Positions 1-5,009 of a stretch of 8,660 nucleotides of DNA are shown in pieces. The position numbers were made by a program, and so were the translations under genes. The stretch's first letter is position 1. Each line of letters begins with the position of its first letter. A model generated the notes under the pieces. It saw nothing but the letters and a program-made list of their open reading frames with translations. It was not told the origin of the DNA and searched no databases. This stretch comes from Oscillospiraceae bacterium (GTDB lineage: Bacteria; Bacillota; Clostridia; Oscillospirales; Oscillospiraceae): positions 1 through 8,660 of the forward strand of contig JAFYCQ010000008.1 in NCBI GenBank assembly GCA_017539635.1. Reading direction: 5' to 3'.

Positions 1-420
1 AATATCGGTGTAAAGGCGGTTTAAGTCCACCCCGGCGGTGGTGATGACCCGGGCGCCCACGCTCTCATACTCTCTGAGTATGCCCATGAGCAGGTGCTCG
101 GTGCCCACAAAGCCGTGGCCCAGCCGGTTTGCCTCGGCAACGGCCAGCTCGATGACTCTTTTCGCCATGGGGGTGAGGCCCTGTACGGGCATGACGCCGC
201 TTTCGCCTCTGCCTACGTTCTTCTCGATTATATTTTCAATGAGGTCGGCGTCAAGCCCGGCCTTTTTGAGTACCTTTGAGCCGATGCCGGAGCCTTCGAC
301 AGCTACGCCGTAAAGTATATGCTCGGTGCCCACGTAGCCGTGCCCCATGCGGGCGGCAATCTCCTGGGCGCTCTGGAGAGCTTCTCTCGCTCCCTCGGTG
401 AACCTGTCCTCGAAACGCAT
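1..420 (-). CDS. clpC: ClpC ATPase, N-terminal part (runs off left edge)
   Basis: First 140 codons of an HSP100/Clp AAA+ unfoldase, the ClpC type that feeds substrates to the ClpP peptidase in the cytoplasm. What is visible is the N-terminal substrate/adaptor domain made of two Clp_N repeats, each with a G-H-G-(Y/F)-V-G-T-E-H signature, at about residues 26-34 and 101-109. The AAA+ modules lie outside the window. The start is an ATG at 418-420, eight bases after an AGAGGAGTG ribosome binding site (427-435). It is the last visible gene of the ctsR operon, 85 bp after the mcsA-like gene, so CtsR repression with heat or stress induction is expected. E33 and E108 sit where Bacillus subtilis ClpC has its phosphoarginine-contacting glutamates (known from that family). 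ClpB and ClpA are less likely because of the ctsR-mcsA context. Confidence 0.95.
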   Translation of the reverse strand, partial: MRFEDRFTEGAREALQSAQEIAARMGHGYVGTEHILYGVAVEGSGIGSKVLKKAGLDADLIENIIEKNVGRGESGVMPVQGLTPMAKRVIELAVAEANRLGHGFVGTEHLLMGILREYESVGARVITTAGVDLNRLYTDI

Positions 421-454
421 ATAGATCACTCCTCTCAAAAACTATATCCGGTTA

Positions 455-488
455 ATATTATGGACGGAATTTCTCCCGTCCATAATAT
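455..488 (-). promoter_or_regulatory. 13-bp hairpin in the mcsA-clpC gap
   Basis: A perfect 13-bp inverted repeat (455-467 with 476-488, arm ATATTATGGACGG) with an 8-base loop lies in the 85-bp gap between the mcsA-like gene and clpC. Read on the minus strand the hairpin is followed by TAACCGGATATAG, with no T-run, so it does not look like a standard intrinsic terminator. It could be an mRNA processing or stabilising element, or a partial attenuator that sets clpC expression relative to ctsR and mcsA. No plus-strand gene would need a terminator here. The structure is seen; its role is inference. Confidence 0.55.
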
Positions 489-505
489 CTGTTTATTACA
501 GCGGT

Positions 506-973
506 TTATTTCTCAAGCTCTTTGAGCTTGTCGCGAATCTCCGCGGCCTTTTCGAATTCCTCCGCCTCGGCGGCGGCCTTCATCTGCTCCCGCAGCTCGT
601 TGATCTCGCGCTTTTTGGCGATCTCCGGGTCGGCCTGGCCGGTAGCCGGAGCGGCTGCCTCGTTTGGCGCGGCCTTGGCGGGCGCCTCGACCTTAGCCGG
701 GTGCTCCTTCAGTCCCAGAGCGCCCCGGGGGGCGAAGAGGGAGGGGAGCATGGAGCCGAAGCCGAATCCGGGGCTGAGCATCGGACGGCCGAAGAAGCTG
801 TCGAAGCGGCCGAACATGTCGTTGAACATCTTTTCGGTCTCATCGAAGAAGCCGTGGCCCCAGTCGGCCTGCCCCGCGCACTCGGGGCAGAGGTGGCTCT
901 CTGTGATCTTTCCGTTTATATTGCTGCTGTAATGGCAAGTAGCCTCGTACTTTCCGCATTTTTCACACATCAT
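506..973 (-). CDS. mcsA: McsA-like zinc-finger/UVR-motif protein
   Basis: A 155-residue protein of the McsA (YacH) type, which in Bacillus binds and activates the arginine kinase McsB and helps regulate CtsR and ClpC. The N-terminus has two CxxC pairs (C3/C6 and C29/C32) that can bind one zinc. A Phe/Gly-rich stretch follows (about 42-80), then an Ala/Pro-rich linker (about 90-118) and a C-terminal UVR motif predicted to be a helical hairpin (about 120-155). Bacillus McsA is longer and has more CxxC pairs, so this is a reduced version. Two ATGs (971-973 and 968-970) follow a GAAAGGAGTG ribosome binding site at 981-990; the first is chosen by spacing, but either is possible. It starts 23 bp after ctsR ends and shares the CtsR promoter. 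No mcsB follows, so its partner is unclear. UvrB/UvrC motif protein is a safe generic name. Confidence 0.85.
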   Translation of the reverse strand: MMCEKCGKYEATCHYSSNINGKITESHLCPECAGQADWGHGFFDETEKMFNDMFGRFDSFFGRPMLSPGFGFGSMLPSLFAPRGALGLKEHPAKVEAPAKAAPNEAAAPATGQADPEIAKKREINELREQMKAAAEAEEFEKAAEIRDKLKELEK

Positions 974-996
974 GATAGAACACTCCTTTCAAAACA

Positions 997-1443
997 CTAC
1001 ATTATATTTACCAACATCTGCTTTAATATCCCCGCCCTCAGCGCGTCTCTGTACTGGGGCGGAACGGAGGCGAAGGCTCTGTCACCAACTCCGGCGAGCA
1101 TTACCTTCGCGGCGTTTTCAGTGATGACCTCAGAGGTTACCAGGTTTGAGAGCATGGCCGCCGCCGAGCGGAGATCTACGCTCTCGCCGATGGCGTTTAC
1201 GGTGTGCATAAGGAGCCTTTCCGGGTCTGGGCTCACGCGCTTTATGCGGATGTAACCGCCGCCGCCTCTGCGGCTCTCCACCACGTAGCCCCTCTCAGGG
1301 GAGAAGCGGGTGGAAATGACGTAATTTATCTGGCTGGGTACGCACCCGAACCGGCTTGCAAGCTCAGAGCGCTGCAATTCGGCGGTGCCGTCTTCCGAAA
1401 GGGCGTCCTTTATGAAGCCCGCAATCACGTCGCTCATTCCCAT
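997..1443 (-). CDS. ctsR: Heat-shock repressor CtsR
   Basis: A 148-residue class III stress repressor. CtsR dimers bind direct heptad repeats and repress clp genes until heat or protein stress releases them. The N-terminal winged helix-turn-helix carries the family signature C-V-P-S-Q-I-N-Y-V-I (34-43), followed by an ERGY-V-V-E-S strand and the tetraglycine wing RRGGGGYIRI (58-67), the loop implicated in temperature sensing in Bacillus CtsR. The C-terminal helical domain (about 75-148) is the dimer and regulatory half. The start is the ATG at 1441-1443, preceded by AAAGGAAG. A second ATG two codons later is possible, but MGxS matches the family N-terminus. The reading frame stays open further upstream to 1611, but that stretch contains the promoter and both operators and is not coding. 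It is the first gene of ctsR-mcsA-clpC and is autoregulated by the two CtsR boxes upstream. Confidence 0.95.
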   Translation of the reverse strand: MGMSDVIAGFIKDALSEDGTAELQRSELASRFGCVPSQINYVISTRFSPERGYVVESRRGGGGYIRIKRVSPDPERLLMHTVNAIGESVDLRSAAAMLSNLVTSEVITENAAKVMLAGVGDRAFASVPPQYRDALRAGILKQMLVNIM

Positions 1444-1479
1444 GCAAACCACTTCCTTTCTTACGTTCTCTCGTTTGAC

Positions 1480-1496
1480 TTTGACTTTCTTTGACC
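1480..1496 (-). promoter_or_regulatory. CtsR operator, downstream box
   Basis: Read on the minus strand, GGTCAAA-GAA-AGTCAAA matches the CtsR consensus (A/G)GTCAAA-NAN-(A/G)GTCAAA at every position. It covers roughly +4 to +20 relative to the predicted start point, so bound CtsR should block initiation or early elongation. A third heptad, AGTCAAA (1474-1480), overlaps the box by one base and offers an additional half-site. Sequence match seen; binding inferred. Confidence 0.93.
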
Positions 1497-1506
1497 TTAC
1501 GTGTAT

Positions 1507-1535
1507 ATAATAGCGCCGAAGGTCAGAATAATCAA
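1507..1535 (-). promoter_or_regulatory. sigma-A-type promoter of ctsR-mcsA-clpC
   Basis: On the minus strand a -35 TTGATT (1530-1535) and a -10 TATTAT (1507-1512) are separated by exactly 17 bp. The predicted start near 1499-1500 leaves a leader of about 56 nucleotides before ctsR. CtsR boxes lie on both sides, which supports this as the regulated promoter. Confidence 0.8.
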
Positions 1536-1542
1536 GGCCAAG

Positions 1543-1559
1543 TTTGACCTTTCCTGACC
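1543..1559 (-). promoter_or_regulatory. CtsR operator-like box, upstream
   Basis: On the minus strand GGTCAGG-AAA-GGTCAAA keeps the heptad-3-heptad layout. One half is perfect, and the distal half has GG in place of the final AA. It sits just upstream of the -35 element, so CtsR bound here and at the downstream box would bracket the promoter. Weaker than the downstream box. Confidence 0.7.
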
Positions 1560-1656
1560 AATTAGCCCGGGGAAATTTGAGATTAGCTCCCTCAAGCTCT
1601 GTTTTTCTCACGAAATCAAAGTTTTTTAAAAGATTTTAAACTTTTTTCCAGGCCCC

Positions 1657-1684
1657 TTGATTTTTTTGAAATACATGTTACAAT
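1657..1684 (+). promoter_or_regulatory. Promoter of the ferredoxin gene
   Basis: TTGATT (1657-1662) and TACAAT (1679-1684) are 16 bp apart and would start transcription near 1691, giving a leader of about 24 bases. An alternative pair, TTGAAA (1666-1671) and TATACT (1690-1695) with an 18-bp spacer, would leave a very short leader. The A/T tracts at about 1618-1650, between the two divergent promoters, may act as an UP-like element. CtsR boxes lie about 100 bp away and probably do not control this gene. Confidence 0.6.
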
Positions 1685-1714
1685 TCAGTTATACTACTTA
1701 ATGGAGGTAATATC

Positions 1715-1885
1715 ATGGCCTATCAGATCAATGAGTCCTGCCTCTCCTGCGGCGCCTGCGCCAGCGAGTGCCCCGTGGGCGCTATCAGCCAGGGCGACGA
1801 GAGATTCCAGATCGATGAGGACGCCTGCATCTCCTGCGGCTCCTGCGCGAGTGTCTGCCCCGTCGGCGCTCCGGAAGAGAAATAA
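1715..1885 (+). CDS. 2[4Fe-4S] ferredoxin, clostridial type
   Basis: A 56-residue electron carrier: a small soluble low-potential ferredoxin that in anaerobes shuttles electrons among pyruvate:ferredoxin oxidoreductase, hydrogenases, Rnf-type complexes and other partners. Two canonical cluster motifs CxxCxxCxxxCP are present (C9, C12, C15, C19-P20 and C38, C41, C44, C48-P49), related by the internal duplication typical of the family. No motif residue is missing, and the length is normal (about 55). The ATG at 1715 follows GGAGG (1703-1707) with a 7-base spacer. An overlapping frame starting at the ATG at 1701 is a shadow. The gene stands alone between its own promoter and a hairpin terminator, divergent from ctsR. 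The specific redox partner cannot be told from the sequence. Confidence 0.96.
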   Translation: MAYQINESCLSCGACASECPVGAISQGDERFQIDEDACISCGSCASVCPVGAPEEK

Positions 1886-1898
1886 GGACCAAAATCGT

Positions 1899-1930
1899 TA
1901 AGGGCGGTATGGCGAGCCATATCGCCCTTA
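1899..1930 (+). terminator. Intrinsic terminator after the ferredoxin gene
   Basis: A 14-bp stem (1899-1912 with 1917-1930) has one G-T wobble and a CGAG tetraloop. It lies 13 bp after the ferredoxin stop codon and is followed by TACTTTAAAG, a weak T-tract. It should end the monocistronic ferredoxin transcript. Confidence 0.8.
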
Positions 1931-1947
1931 TACTTTAAAGTTGCCGC

Positions 1948-1969
1948 TTATCGGCCGCCGCGCCGATAA
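1948..1969 (+). other. Second hairpin, just upstream of the methyltransferase gene
   Basis: TTATCGGC (1948-1955) pairs perfectly with GCCGATAA (1962-1969) across a 6-base loop. No T-run follows immediately; CTTTTAT comes 11 bp later. It could be a backup terminator for the ferredoxin or a leader structure for the downstream operon. Function unknown. Confidence 0.4.
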
Positions 1970-2001
1970 ATCGCCGGCTGCTTTTATACCATTATAATAA
2001 T

Positions 2002-2682
2002 ATGAATGAATTATTTGACGAATTTCCCGACGGCGGCCCGAAATTTCTGAAAAAGGGCGCTTACCCCATAGGTACCGACGCCGTTCTGCTGGCCCGCTTC
2101 GCCGGGCGGGTGAACGCCGGGCGTATCTGCGACTTAGGCTGCGGCTCGGGAGTAATTGCCGCCCTTTTGTTATGGGAAAGGCAGTCGGCCTCCGCCGTGG
2201 GGCTGGAACTCGACCCCGCCGCCGCCGAGACGGCACGGAAAAACGCCGCCGAAAACGGACTTGACGGGCGCTTTGAAATAATCACCGGGGATATTCGGGA
2301 GCACCGGGCCTTGGGCATGGCCGGGGCCTTCGACCTCACCGTATCTAATCCCCCGTATTACCCCGCCGGCAGCGGAAAGACCTCCCCGGTCACCTCCCGG
2401 GCATTGTCGAGGGCCGAGGGGGAGTGCTCCTTAAAGGACGTCTGCGCCGCAGCCGCGTATTTCACCCGCTGGGGCGGCAGCTTCTGCATCGTGCAAAAGC
2501 CGGAGAGGCTCTCCGAGGTGCTCTGCGCCATGACGGAAGCGGGCCTGGAGCCCAAGCGGCTGCGTTTAGCCGAGGCAAAGCCGGGAAAAGCCCCCAGCCT
2601 CGTTTTGGTAGAGGCCCGCCGGGGCGGAAAGCCGGGGCTTGTTTTCGAGCCGGCGATCATACTGGAAACGGAGAACAAATGA
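2002..2682 (+). CDS. TrmN6-like tRNA1(Val) adenine-N6 methyltransferase
   Basis: A 226-residue class I SAM-dependent methyltransferase of the YfiC/TrmN6 (Bacillus YabB) family, which makes N6-methyladenosine at position 37 of tRNA(Val) in E. coli. Visible motifs are the N-terminal GTDAVLL (24-30), SAM motif I DLGCGSG (44-50), the acidic ribose-binding GLELD (67-71), and the N6-amine methylation signature NPPY (116-119). The length fits the family. The start is the ATG at 2002; no other ATG lies in frame nearby and no Shine-Dalgarno is visible. A TATAAT (1993-1998) sits only 3 bp upstream. Its stop overlaps the rsmI start (ATGA), as in Bacillus where yabB lies near rsmI, but the small GIY-YIG gene found between them there is absent. 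Exact tRNA target in this organism is inferred. Confidence 0.88.
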   Translation: MNELFDEFPDGGPKFLKKGAYPIGTDAVLLARFAGRVNAGRICDLGCGSGVIAALLLWERQSASAVGLELDPAAAETARKNAAENGLDGRFEIITGDIREHRALGMAGAFDLTVSNPPYYPAGSGKTSPVTSRALSRAEGECSLKDVCAAAAYFTRWGGSFCIVQKPERLSEVLCAMTEAGLEPKRLRLAEAKPGKAPSLVLVEARRGGKPGLVFEPAIILETENK

Positions 2683-3512
2683 CTGGAACGCTTTATCTCG
2701 CCGCCACGCCGATAGGGAACTTAGGAGACATTTCCCCCAGGTTTTCCGAGACTCTTTCCGCCGTGGATTTCATAGCGGCGGAGGACACCCGGGTGACCCT
2801 CAGGCTCCTTAACCATTTAAATATAAAAAAGCCCCTGGTGAGCTATTACGAGCACAACAGGGCGGCCAGCGGAGAGAAGATATTGGAGCGGCTTCTCGCC
2901 GGGGAGAGCTGCGCTCTCGTCACCGACGCCGGAATGCCCGCCATAAGCGACCCGGGGGAGGACATGGTGGCCCTCTGCGCCAAAAACGGCGTGCCCGTCA
3001 CGGTCATCCCCGGCCCCTGCGCCGCCGTCTGCGCCCTGGCGCTTTCCGGGCTGCCCACGGGGAGATTTACCTTTGAGGGGTTTTTGTCCACCGCCCCCAA
3101 GGCCCGGCGGGAGCACTTGTCCCAGCTGGAAAACGAAAAGCGCACCATGATATTTTACGAGGCGCCCCACAAGCTGCAAAAGACGCTGAAAGACATGCTG
3201 GACGCCTTCGGAGACAGGAAAATCACCCTCTGCCGGGAGCTTACGAAAATGCACGAGGAGGTCGTGAGAACGACGCTCTCCCAAGCGGTCGAAAGGTACG
3301 GCTCCGAGGCCCCCAGGGGGGAATTTGTGCTGATAATACAGGGGGCGGAGGAAAAAAGCGAGCCCGCCTGCGATATAGAGGACGCTGTTAAAGTCGTGAA
3401 CAGGTACAGGGACGGGGGCCTTTCCCTGAAGGACGCCGCCAAAAGGGCCTCGGAGGAGACGGGCTTTTCCAAAAAAGCGCTGTATGACGCGGCTTTGAAG
3501 CAGGGAGAATGA
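2679..3512 (+). CDS. rsmI: 16S rRNA C1402 2'-O-ribose methyltransferase
   Basis: A 277-residue RsmI (YraL/YabC) of the tetrapyrrole-methylase fold (class III SAM methyltransferases), which 2'-O-methylates cytidine 1402 in the decoding centre of 16S rRNA. Family signatures are TPIGNLGD (10-17), AEDTR (34-38), VTDAG (81-85), SDPG (90-93), an IPGPCA loop (about residue 108), FEGFL (about 129) and FYEAPHK (about 155). A C-terminal basic helical segment (about 237-277) carries the RsmI C-terminal HTH-like domain. The length is normal. The start ATG at 2679 is chosen from the LYLAATPIGN alignment and GGAG at 2670-2673. It overlaps the upstream methyltransferase by 4 bp and ends 1 bp before the next gene, so the three genes are probably co-transcribed and translationally coupled. 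Confidence 0.95.
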   Translation: MTGTLYLAATPIGNLGDISPRFSETLSAVDFIAAEDTRVTLRLLNHLNIKKPLVSYYEHNRAASGEKILERLLAGESCALVTDAGMPAISDPGEDMVALCAKNGVPVTVIPGPCAAVCALALSGLPTGRFTFEGFLSTAPKARREHLSQLENEKRTMIFYEAPHKLQKTLKDMLDAFGDRKITLCRELTKMHEEVVRTTLSQAVERYGSEAPRGEFVLIIQGAEEKSEPACDIEDAVKVVNRYRDGGLSLKDAAKRASEETGFSKKALYDAALKQGE

Positions 3513-3513
3513 T

Positions 3514-4008
3514 ATGGAATTTCGCAAAATGCGCCGGCACCGCCAGAGCCTTTCGGAAGAGGAGTGCCGGGAGATACTCATAAAGGGCGGCCGGGGCACC
3601 CTGGCCGTGACCGGCGACGGAGGCTGGCCCTACGCCGTGCCCCTCAATTACGTTTATAATGACGGGGTAATATACTTCCACTGCGCCAAAGAGGGGCACA
3701 AATTAGACGCTATAAAAAAGGACTCCCGCGTCTGCTTTTCCGTCGTTTCCGAGGACGAGGTGGTCCCGGAAAAGCTCCTGACAATGTATAAAAGCGTGAC
3801 GGTTTTCGGACATGCCCGCGTACTTGACGACGAGGAGGAAATATGGGCCTCCGCCTTTGCCCTGGGCGTAAAATACGCGCCCATGCTCTCTTCTGAGGCC
3901 ATAAACGCCGAAATAGAAAGAGAACGGCCGAGGCTTGCCGTAATAGCCCTGACCCCGGAGCATATAACGGGAAAACAGGCGCTGGAATTTGTGAAGAAAG
4001 AGAAGTAA
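3514..4008 (+). CDS. NimA-like pyridoxamine 5'-phosphate oxidase family protein
   Basis: A 164-residue FMN-binding split-barrel protein similar to NimA 5-nitroimidazole reductases and related putative flavin proteins. It begins with the typical MRRHRQSLSEEEC stretch (6-18), followed by GTLAV and the strand pair PYAVPLNYVY (39-48). The segment IYFHCAKEGHK (53-63) follows; H62 corresponds to the conserved His near the flavin or cofactor in Nim proteins. K93 onward contains the SVTVFGHARVLDD strand. No signal peptide or membrane segment is present, so it should be cytoplasmic. The ATG at 3514 follows GGGAG (3503-3507) and lies 1 bp after the rsmI stop. Most family members are not proven drug-resistance enzymes, so a general flavin reductase or a heme/F420-type binding role is possible. 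It appears to be the last gene of this block. Confidence 0.85.
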   Translation: MEFRKMRRHRQSLSEEECREILIKGGRGTLAVTGDGGWPYAVPLNYVYNDGVIYFHCAKEGHKLDAIKKDSRVCFSVVSEDEVVPEKLLTMYKSVTVFGHARVLDDEEEIWASAFALGVKYAPMLSSEAINAEIERERPRLAVIALTPEHITGKQALEFVKKEK

Positions 4009-4069
4009 GACGCAGCCGCAGGATTTACAAATCACGTAATGAAACAAAAAGAGAAAGGAAGGTATTAGC
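4009..4069 (+). promoter_or_regulatory. Leader with strong RBS before the AT-rich gene
   Basis: A 61-bp gap in which base composition shifts from GC-rich (4009-4020) to AT-rich. A purine-rich ribosome binding site, GGAAGG (4057-4062), precedes the ATG at 4070 with a 7-base spacer. No convincing -35/-10 pair or terminator was found, so the downstream gene may rely on read-through from the upstream block. Confidence 0.5.
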
Positions 4070-4975
4070 ATGGCACAGAGACCGAGAGCTGTAAGAGTTG
4101 CTGCCGACGCTATTGATGGCATTAGAGTAGCTGTTCCCGAATTGGCTGACAAAGTAAAGGACGAATTGGACAGACAAAGAATAGAGGCTGAGCGTAAAGC
4201 TTTGCGCCCAGTATTCTTACCGGATTTGGATAACCCCACTTTTCGTTTACCGAATATGATAAGGATAGGAGAGCCTTCCGCAAGGTTTATGAATTCACCT
4301 TTTGCAGGAGTTGCGCTTGGCTGCATATCAGCAAATAAGGGCCTGCGTTTTGGCAACATTTTTCCTGACAAAATGTCAGCTTTTGACCTATCTTTTATTC
4401 CCAACACGCAAAACGGCTTTTATTACGTTGACCCATGTGATGATAAGCAATATATTGCATTGGATAACTATTTCAATTACTGCAAGCAAAAACGTGTAAA
4501 TGAGCTGGTAACAATAGCTCAATCATTAGGGGCTACCCATTTCAAAGTGACTTATATGGAGCGAATTAAACTGATAGACAAAAAGCAAGTCGCTGTAAAA
4601 GCAGGCGGAAAAGTCATGGGTGTTAAAGCAACAGCAAACGTAAACCGAAATGTATATCACAATGCTTTCGACAGTTTTCACAGTGAAAAAGAGGCTGATT
4701 TCGATGGTCATGAGCCTAGTGAACCTAAACTAGCATATCTTAAAGATGACCTTGAGATTCAAGATTTGATTACAATGAGGCTTGACAATAATACGCTTAA
4801 GCACATGAGAGCCTATATTGAATTGAGCAACTCGTCATTAATTAATAAAAGCATAGCAGGCAAGATTGACGCCACTTTGAAAGCATATAACTTTGGCCTT
4901 CCAAATAACACTACCATAACGAGCGAGGTCGAAAAGGAATCCAAAACAGTACTGGAATATGTGATAGACTTCTGA
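4070..4975 (+). CDS. Unrecognised 301-residue protein, AT-rich, probably acquired
   Basis: I do not recognise this family. There is no signal peptide and no clear membrane helix, so it is probably cytoplasmic. The N-terminus (1-45) reads as charged amphipathic helix rich in Ala, Arg, Glu and Asp. A Pro-containing segment (47-125) with SFIPNTQNGFYYVDP follows. Residues 131-152 look helical and lead into LGATHFKVTYMERIKLID (153-170) and VAVKAGGKVMGVKATANVN (174-192), which alternate like long beta strands of a hairpin. Residues 224-252 are helical, and the chain ends with the strand-like VLEYVIDF. The C-terminal half lacks obvious catalytic motifs. The DNA is markedly AT-rich: hand counts give 17/60 G+C at 4441-4500 and 21/60 at 4621-4680, against 41/60 at 5641-5700. 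It has its own RBS and sits alone between two tight gene blocks, which suggests lateral acquisition. A defence, toxin or structural role is possible but unproven. Confidence 0.9.
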   Translation: MAQRPRAVRVAADAIDGIRVAVPELADKVKDELDRQRIEAERKALRPVFLPDLDNPTFRLPNMIRIGEPSARFMNSPFAGVALGCISANKGLRFGNIFPDKMSAFDLSFIPNTQNGFYYVDPCDDKQYIALDNYFNYCKQKRVNELVTIAQSLGATHFKVTYMERIKLIDKKQVAVKAGGKVMGVKATANVNRNVYHNAFDSFHSEKEADFDGHEPSEPKLAYLKDDLEIQDLITMRLDNNTLKHMRAYIELSNSSLINKSIAGKIDATLKAYNFGLPNNTTITSEVEKESKTVLEYVIDF

Positions 4976-5009
4976 CCAAGCAGGAAATACTTTATACGGA
5001 GGCACGAAC

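Noticed and set aside
1521..1525. Isolated GGTCA between the ctsR -35 and -10 elements as a third CtsR site
   Set aside because: It is only a five-base half-site in the opposite orientation with no partner heptad at the required spacing.
1444..1611. Upstream in-frame extension of ctsR to an ATG at 1611
   Set aside because: This stretch contains the -35/-10 promoter and both CtsR boxes. The added residues do not resemble CtsR, and the ATG at 1443 has its own RBS and the family-typical N-terminus.
1701..1901. 66-codon frame overlapping the ferredoxin gene
   Set aside because: It is a repetitive Ala/Pro/Ser translation in the wrong frame of a duplicated Cys-rich gene. The ferredoxin frame explains the DNA fully.
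2424..2678. Upstream in-frame extension of rsmI
   Set aside because: It overlaps the methyltransferase gene in another frame. The RsmI family begins with the LYLAATPIGN segment directly after ATG 2679, which has a good RBS.
2817..3599. 260-codon antisense frame opposite rsmI
   Set aside because: Long antisense frames are common opposite GC-rich genes. The translation is low-complexity Gly/Val/Arg/Pro-rich with no family resemblance.
4039..4068. Nine-codon leader-peptide-like ORF before the AT-rich gene
   Set aside because: It has no RBS of its own, and it consists mainly of the purine-rich tract that serves as the RBS of the next gene. Chance is the simpler explanation.
4365..4379. CTGACA-AAA-TGTCAG inverted repeat inside the unknown gene
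   Set aside because: Six-base arms in AT-rich coding sequence with no promoter or T-tract; expected by chance at this length.
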